In this document: positions 60,301 through 64,000 of the stretch, piece after piece
Position numbering within the stretch: the first letter of the stretch is position 1
Layout of the letters: each line of letters opens with the position of its first letter
DNA from: Bacillota bacterium
Lineage (GTDB): Bacteria > Bacillota > Clostridia > Lachnospirales > Lachnospiraceae
Assembly: GCA_023439125.1 (NCBI GenBank)
Contig: JAEXOU010000015.1
Span: 1-64,000, forward strand
Direction of reading: 5' to 3'
DNA: 64,000 nucleotides
Notes under the pieces: generated by a model
The model's database searches: none
What the model saw: only the letters and a program-made list of their open reading frames with translations
Told to the model about the DNA's origin: nothing
Program-made: the position numbers and the translations under genes

Positions 60301-60867
60301 GTAAACATTATGGTATTCGATACTGAAGTTTACTCTAATACAGGTGGCCAGGCTTCAAAGGCAACACCAACTGGTTCTATCGCACAGTTTGCTGCTGGTG
60401 GTAAAAATACAAAGAAAAAAGATCTTGCTGCAATCGCTATGAGTTATGGTTATGTATACGTTGCTCAGATTTCTCAAGGCGCGGATTACAATCAATGTAT
60501 CAAAGCTATCACAGAAGCCGAAGCTTATCCAGGACCATCCTTAATCATCGCTTATGCTCCATGTATCAGTCATGGTATCAAGGGCGGATTAAAGGGTGCT
60601 CAGACAGAAGAAAAACGTGCTGTTGAAGCTGGTTACTGGCACTTATTCCGTTTCAATCCTTTATTAGCTGAAGAAGGAAAGAATCCATTTATCTTAGATT
60701 CTAAAGCTCCAAAGGCTAGCTATCAAGAATTCCTTCAAAGCGAAGTTCGTTACAACAGACTTTCTAGAACAAATCCTGAAAGAGCTGCAGAATTATTCGC
60801 TAAGGCTGAAAAAGATGCAATGGCTAAATACGAGAAACTCGTTAAGATGGCTGAAAACCTACTTTAA
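57334..60867 (+). CDS. nifJ: Pyruvate:ferredoxin (flavodoxin) oxidoreductase
   Basis: The enzyme oxidises pyruvate with CoA to acetyl-CoA, CO2 and reduced ferredoxin, central to the anaerobic fermentation implied here. The single 1177-residue chain has the fused domains in order: pyrimidine-binding N-terminal domain (ITPSSPMADYTDMWA about 28-42), transketolase C-terminal-like domain, gamma domain, a two-cluster ferredoxin domain (CLQCNLCAYVCPHSV about 692-706 and CTGCGSCVTVCPEVK about 748-762), a third [4Fe-4S] in SGACAGCGETPYAKL, and TPP domain with GDGWAYDIGFGGVDH and FDTEVYSNTGGQASKATP (about 992-1009). GGAGG 10 bases upstream; own terminator. Confidence 0.98.
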   Translation: MARKMKTMDGNTAAAHVSYAFTDVAAIYPITPSSPMADYTDMWATQGRKNIFGHEVVLSEMQSEAGAAGAVHGSLQAGALTTTYTASQGLLLMIPNMYKIAGELLPCVINVSARAIASHALSIFGDHSDIYAARQTGFAMLCSGNVQETMDLGAVAHLTAIKGRVPFVHFFDGFRTSHEIQKIESWDYEDLKEMADMEAIEAFRNRALNPEHPVQRGTAQNPDIFFQAREACNKYYDAIPELTQQYMDKVNEKIGTNYKLFNYYGATDAEHVIIAMGSVCDTIEETIDYLNANGGKVGLVKVRLYRPFSAKHLIEAIPTSVKQITVLDRTKEPGALGEPLYLDVVAALKDSQFTNVPVLTGRYGLGSKDTTPAQIIAVYNNKEKKQFTIGIKDDVTNLSLEIKENPDTANAGTTSCKFWGLGADGTVGANKNSIKIIGDHTNKYAQAYFDYDSKKSGGVTISHLRFGDSPIRSTYLINKADFVACHNPAYVRKYNMVQDLKKGGTFLLNCSWGMEEIEKHLPGQVKRYMAQNNIKFYTIDGIKIGKEVGLGGRINTILQAAFFKLANIIPIEDAVKYMKDAATASYSKKGDDIVKMNHTAIDRGVEGIVEIIVPAEWANAADEDLSVTCTGGKPETLKYVNTILNSVNSQTGNDLPVSAFVDDADGTVPLGTAAYEKRGIAVDVPVWNPEVCLQCNLCAYVCPHSVIRPVAMTAEEAANVPEGTKTVAMKGTDKTFAITISVLDCTGCGSCVTVCPEVKGQKALSMDLLDTQLHEQKMFDYGITLEEPADVIEKFKETTVKGSQFKQPLLEFSGACAGCGETPYAKLVTQLFGDRMYIANATGCSSIWGGSSPSTPYTVNKEGKGPAWANSLFEDNAEFGFGMQLAQEALRKRLINAVENLAGVAQNETVKAALDEFLATKDSSTRNAVASKKLISALENCNCDNEDKKYILDNKSFLSKKSQWIFGGDGWAYDIGFGGVDHVLAAGHDVNIMVFDTEVYSNTGGQASKATPTGSIAQFAAGGKNTKKKDLAAIAMSYGYVYVAQISQGADYNQCIKAITEAEAYPGPSLIIAYAPCISHGIKGGLKGAQTEEKRAVEAGYWHLFRFNPLLAEEGKNPFILDSKAPKASYQEFLQSEVRYNRLSRTNPERAAELFAKAEKDAMAKYEKLVKMAENLL

Positions 60868-60898
60868 TTCATGAACTTTTCCTTTTCATGAAATAAAC

Positions 60899-60937
60899 AA
60901 AAACGTGTAGCAAAGATTATGCTACACGTTTTTTTGT
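60899..60937 (+). terminator. nifJ terminator
   Basis: AAAAACGTGTAGCA and TGCTACACGTTTTT form a perfect stem with a 6-base loop and an 8-base T-run, 32 bases after the nifJ stop codon. The remaining 190 bases to the next gene show nothing else. Confidence 0.94.
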
Positions 60938-61130
60938 CTGCTTTATGCATTCAAACGTAAGGATATCCGACAGCCTCTACTAGGACCTTAGTCTGTTCAA
61001 TTCGTAGCTAAAAGACGCCTTCTATAACGTTCTCTATTCTCACCAGCCATCCCTTTGATTATCTCTTATTCGAAAAGATTCCTTTCCATTTTATTATAAA
61101 GAGTTATTTATATACAACAATCTCATTATT

Positions 61131-61808
61131 CTATACAACCATATTAATAAAGCCAAAAATATTAAAAAACACATGGAATAAAATTGGTATAATAATTGAC
61201 TTATATCTTCTTCTAAGTTCGCCTTGGTATAGCCCAAAAAAGAATGAGGATATCAGTGCAAGCATACTCCCATGCATAAACATAAATACTAAAGTTTGCA
61301 TGAGATTAGCTTTATTATATGACAATCCATATTTACATAAATTATCTAATAATAGGCCTCTGAACAATATCTCCTCAAAAATAGGTCCAACTAAACATAC
61401 AGTAACCATATTAATTATGCTAAATGTCATTTCTGAATTAGAAAATAAATTAGAATTAACCAACTCATTATCTAAGAGTAAGATAATGACACTAGCTAGT
61501 ATGATTAGTACTCGTATTAATATCGAAAATAAAATAAGCTTAATTATAAGCTTAGCACTTAAAACTTCATAAAAATCTGATAGACAATTTTTAGTTATTT
61601 CTTTAATGCGTTTATGAAAACATAAAAAAAAGAGTAGTATAATTAGAATATTCATATAACTACTTACAATCGATATATAACTAGCATCAATATTTTTTAT
61701 ATACATGGTAAATTCAATAAGTACAGTCACAGTTTGAATTCCTATATAAACTAATATAGGTTCAAAACACGATAAAATTGAGCACTTCCACCGATACAAT
61801 TTAAACAT
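61131..61808 (-). CDS. CPBP family intramembrane protease
   Basis: The product has 225 residues from the ATG at 61808 (GAGGAGTTAATATT upstream). About six membrane segments. GPIFEEILFRGLLL (residues about 144-157) has the EExxxR motif, MFMHGSMLAL the first His (about 176-185) and PILFHVFFNIFGF the second (about 208-220). It is a second, diverged copy of the type at 48018-48764. Absence of neighbouring small peptide genes leaves substrate unknown. Confidence 0.82.
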   Translation of the reverse strand: MFKLYRWKCSILSCFEPILVYIGIQTVTVLIEFTMYIKNIDASYISIVSSYMNILIILLFFLCFHKRIKEITKNCLSDFYEVLSAKLIIKLILFSILIRVLIILASVIILLLDNELVNSNLFSNSEMTFSIINMVTVCLVGPIFEEILFRGLLLDNLCKYGLSYNKANLMQTLVFMFMHGSMLALISSFFFGLYQGELRRRYKSIIIPILFHVFFNIFGFINMVV

Positions 61809-61994
61809 AATATTAACTCCTCTACACAGTAGCCGTTGAAGCACCCGTTGTAAAATCTGACTCGCTCCTAAAACTTTCTATACTTTCCCGCTAAAAGCTT
61901 CTATTTCACTTTGTCTACCGTTGATTAATTATACTATGATATATCGGAAATGTCTACCAAATATCTATCAATTATATATTTCAAATGCACTCAA

Positions 61995-62026
61995 AAACCC
62001 CTGAAAGCATTAGCTTTCAGGGGTTT
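61995..62026 (-). terminator. tRNA-Gln terminator
   Basis: AAACCCCTGAAAGC-ATTA-GCTTTCAGGGGTTT is a perfect 14-bp stem. On the minus strand a short T-run follows (TTTTTGAG). It begins 7 bases after the tRNA. Confidence 0.9.
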
Positions 62027-62032
62027 ACTTAA

Positions 62033-62104
62033 CAGGGCTACAAGGATTCGAACCTTGAGATGCTGGAATCAGAATCCAGTGCCTTACCGTTTGGCGATAG
62101 CCCT
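62033..62104 (-). tRNA. tRNA-Gln (anticodon CTG)
   Basis: On the minus strand: acceptor AGGGCTA pairs with TAGCCCT; D arm GCCAAACGGTAAGGC; anticodon stem CTGGA/TCCAG with loop TTCTGAT, so anticodon CTG; T arm CAAGG-TTCGAAT-CCTTG. Discriminator base is G and CCA is not encoded. The D-arm sequence TCGCCAA-CGGTAAGGCA is the Gln type. It has its own terminator and no downstream tRNA gene. Confidence 0.95.
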
Positions 62105-62222
62105 TTATGAAATTCTTTCGTAGCTTAGGTGTCAGCCACGTATGATATTATAACTCACAGAATTTTAATTTGCAAGTACTTTTTACGATTTTTTTCATGG
62201 TATTACTTGGTAATAACTAGAA

Positions 62223-63404
62223 CTACTTCGACATATCAATATAGCTATATTCACAAGTAATGATGCAATGACATTGCTGGTCATACTCACTAATTTTATT
62301 TTCAATTTCTTTCATCAAGTACTCTTTTTGTTTACAACAATACTCGTGCGGTACAACCAAATCAAAAACTAAGTTTGTATGATGTACACCACTTGTCATA
62401 CGAAAATCATGGATGGTAGCCTCTGGTTCTAAAGAACGGACAACCTTTGCGACATAGACACGTGTTTGGTTTACTACTACATCATCAACTTCAATTGGGT
62501 CCATATGAACTACTAAAAAAAGATTCATATCACGTAAAAAATCACGTTCGATCTGGTCAATGATATCATGAGCTTCCTCGATTGAAATACTATTTGGCAC
62601 CTCACAATGTACGGTTGCCATCTTATGAGATGGACCATAGCTATGAACAATTAAATCATGCGTACCAACAATATTAGGATAAGACATTATCTTTTGGGTT
62701 ATATTTTGATATGTTTCTTTATCAATTGCTTCTCCTAATAAAGGTTCAAATGTCTCCTTGGCAATATTAATTCCTGATATGAGTACGAAAACAGACACTG
62801 TCATGCCAACATATCCATCGATTCTTAAGCCTGTTGCGTGGCTAATAACAAGTGATACAATTGTTGCTAAGGTAATCATAACATCTCCGAATGCATCCGC
62901 TGCTGCTGCCTTCATAACGGAAGAAGATATTCGTTTCCCCAGTGTACGATTAAAACGAGATAGCCATATTTTAACGAGAACAGATGCACATAAAATAATT
63001 ACAAGAACCAAACGAAATTGTGTTTGTTCTGGGCGGATAATCTTCTTAAAGGAACTCTTGATACAACTAAAACCAACTTGTAGCACCAAAAACGAGACGA
63101 CAAGTGCTGCAATATATTCATATCTTCCATGTCCAAAGGGATGTTCCTTATCTGCAGGACGACTTGCAAGTTTGACACCAATAAGACTGATTAACGAGGA
63201 TGCAGAATCGGATAAATTATTAAAGGCATCTGCTGTAACTGAAATACTTTGAATTAAGATACCAATTACAAATTTGACAGCAAATAAGAGCAAATTACAT
63301 ACGATTCCTACCATACTAGCCATAACTCCATAAGCAGTTCTTACCTTTGTATTTTGATAATCAGATGCGTTTTTTATAAATAATTTCACCAATAGTTTTG
63401 TCAT
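62223..63404 (-). CDS. Cation diffusion facilitator family transporter
   Basis: CDF proteins exchange Zn2+, Fe2+, Mn2+ or Cd2+ for H+ across the membrane. The 393-residue protein from the ATG at 63404 (GGAAG upstream) has six membrane segments. Metal site pairs are DAFNNLSDSASS in TM2 (N..D) and ADAFGDVMITLAT in TM5 (D..D), and a C-terminal cytoplasmic regulatory domain (about 205-290, HDLIVHSYGPSHKMATVHCE) is followed by an extra 100-residue tail with HxH-like MTSGVHHTNLVFD. The tail is longer than usual. The metal is not certain. Confidence 0.9.
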   Translation of the reverse strand: MTKLLVKLFIKNASDYQNTKVRTAYGVMASMVGIVCNLLLFAVKFVIGILIQSISVTADAFNNLSDSASSLISLIGVKLASRPADKEHPFGHGRYEYIAALVVSFLVLQVGFSCIKSSFKKIIRPEQTQFRLVLVIILCASVLVKIWLSRFNRTLGKRISSSVMKAAAADAFGDVMITLATIVSLVISHATGLRIDGYVGMTVSVFVLISGINIAKETFEPLLGEAIDKETYQNITQKIMSYPNIVGTHDLIVHSYGPSHKMATVHCEVPNSISIEEAHDIIDQIERDFLRDMNLFLVVHMDPIEVDDVVVNQTRVYVAKVVRSLEPEATIHDFRMTSGVHHTNLVFDLVVPHEYCCKQKEYLMKEIENKISEYDQQCHCIITCEYSYIDMSK

Positions 63405-63624
63405 ACTAATCTTCCAACCTTCTTCAATTATCATTAGTTATAAATATTATAACACTATTTCATCAATCCTAATAGAAAAGGCTTTATTTTTTTTGAAGCA
63501 TGATATATAATGAATCTTAATAGTTTTACCAATCTAAAGCAATTTATTGGTAACGATATTGTTGTTTCAGTGCATAACTACAGAAACAACGTATATAATG
63601 TAATTGACATGAAAGGAGTTTACC

Positions 63625-63891
63625 ATGAAAAAATTCTTTAAATTTATCGCAGGCGTTGCTTCAGTTGCTGCTCTTGCTTGTGGTGCTTATTATTTCTTTA
63701 AAAAATATGTATGTAAAGAGACACCGGATGACGACTTTGATGATTTCGATGACAATTTAGATGATTACGATACTACTGACAGCAAAGAACCAACTAACGA
63801 TAATCGTGAATACGTTTCCATCAATATCACTTCCGACCAAGACAACAAAATGGATGAAGCTAGCGAAGAAGAAATAAACGACGAAATATAA
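63625..63891 (+). CDS. Small membrane-anchored acidic protein
   Basis: The 88-residue protein has a basic start KKFFKF, one hydrophobic segment (about 8-26, AGVASVAALACGAYYFF) and a strongly acidic tail (DDDFDDFDDNLDDYD at about 36-50). ATG is preceded by AAAGGAG. No family; YtxH/DUF-type small envelope proteins look alike. The repeat C3 begins 14 bases after the stop codon and is likely its terminator. Confidence 0.65.
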   Translation: MKKFFKFIAGVASVAALACGAYYFFKKYVCKETPDDDFDDFDDNLDDYDTTDSKEPTNDNREYVSINITSDQDNKMDEASEEEINDEI

Positions 63892-63903
63892 TATAAAAAT
63901 GAA

Positions 63904-64000
63904 TCGTGTTTTGCTTGCAAAACACTTGCACACAAGCGGGTTAGGAAGATGTCATATATCCGACATCTTCCTAACCCGCTTGTGTGCATCCTGGCGTCCT
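63904..64000. repeat. Family C hairpin repeat, copy C3 (may continue past window)
   Basis: The conserved hairpin GTGTTTTGC-TT-GCAAAACAC (63906-63925) is followed by a perfect 26-bp stem, 63928-63953 with 63962-63987, with an 8-base loop. GCATCCTGGCGTCCT ends the window and corresponds to the GCATCATAGCGTCCT end of C2 (reverse strand). It is the longest perfect stem in the window. Confidence 0.88.

Noticed and set aside
62033..62104. Phage or island attachment site at tRNA-Gln
   Set aside because: No repeated tRNA 3' end, integrase or atypical region is next to it.

Overview
The window is AT-rich, low-GC Gram-positive chromosomal DNA. The gene content (CdaA/CdaR c-di-AMP module, GreA-LysS, a single-polypeptide pyruvate:ferredoxin oxidoreductase, an S8 Csp-like protease, chemoreceptors and many two-component-free regulators) and the strong AGGAGG ribosome binding sites point to an anaerobic clostridium of the Lachnospiraceae. 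My best guess is Lachnoclostridium (Clostridium) phytofermentans or a close relative. That identification rests on recall of gene content, not on a search. Most genes lie on the minus strand; the plus-strand exceptions are the HtrA-like protease, a frameshifted small membrane protein gene, the VWA pair, nifJ and a small acidic protein. No phage, transposase, integrase, CRISPR array or rRNA operon was seen, and one tRNA (Gln, CTG) is present.

Layout, left to right. 1-2.4 kb: DUF2085 protein, small zinc ribbon, QueH, single-domain response regulator. 2.4-10.1 kb: a long minus-strand operon reading livJ, livH, livM, livG, livF, cytidylate-kinase-like gene, PLP aminotransferase, hisC, which joins branched-chain amino acid import to amino acid transamination. 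10.2-15.4 kb: zinc-ribbon proteins, a complete S8 protease, a membrane-anchored C39-like protein and a ClpX with an extended linker. 15.9-23.2 kb: cell-surface polymer genes (sugar-phosphate transferase, TagF-like and WsaF-like transferases, TagG/TagH-type ABC exporter) with an HtrA-like protease inside. 23.3-29.3 kb: leuA, HPr, cdaA-cdaR and two membrane proteins. 29.5-32.1 kb: DUF3006 gene beside a probable remnant of its usual MBL-fold partner, then a cytosolic chemoreceptor fused to an [FeFe]-hydrogenase-like domain. 32.4-46.9 kb: accessory regulators (AraC-GyrI, MerR-TipAS, LysR, MarR, WYL), metY, a classical chemoreceptor and Cys-rich DUF3795 proteins. 47-53.9 kb: a frameshifted gene, two CPBP-type or orphan membrane proteins, a solute-binding/VWA fusion with its partner, a Thg1-like 3'-5' polymerase next to a polynucleotide-kinase-like ATPase, and a GT2. 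54.6-64 kb: greA-lysS, nifJ, CPBP protease, tRNA-Gln, CDF transporter and a small acidic membrane protein.

The most unusual feature of the non-coding DNA is three families of structured intergenic repeats. Family A is a long imperfect palindrome of about 200-265 bp (3 copies). Family B is about 105 bp, with a conserved core inside a stem whose sequence changes between copies while staying paired (4 copies). Family C contains a perfect GTGTTTTGC hairpin followed by a second large stem (3 copies). They cluster: A, B and C stand side by side at 37.67-38.18 kb, and A and C are adjacent at 15.46-15.78 kb. Several regulatory sites can also be read directly: two MarR-type operators phased by 20 bp on a consensus promoter (43.71-43.75 kb), a MerR-type 19-bp-spacer promoter (34.70-34.73 kb), a consensus greA-lysS promoter whose -10 lies in a palindrome, and a palindrome over the metY -35.
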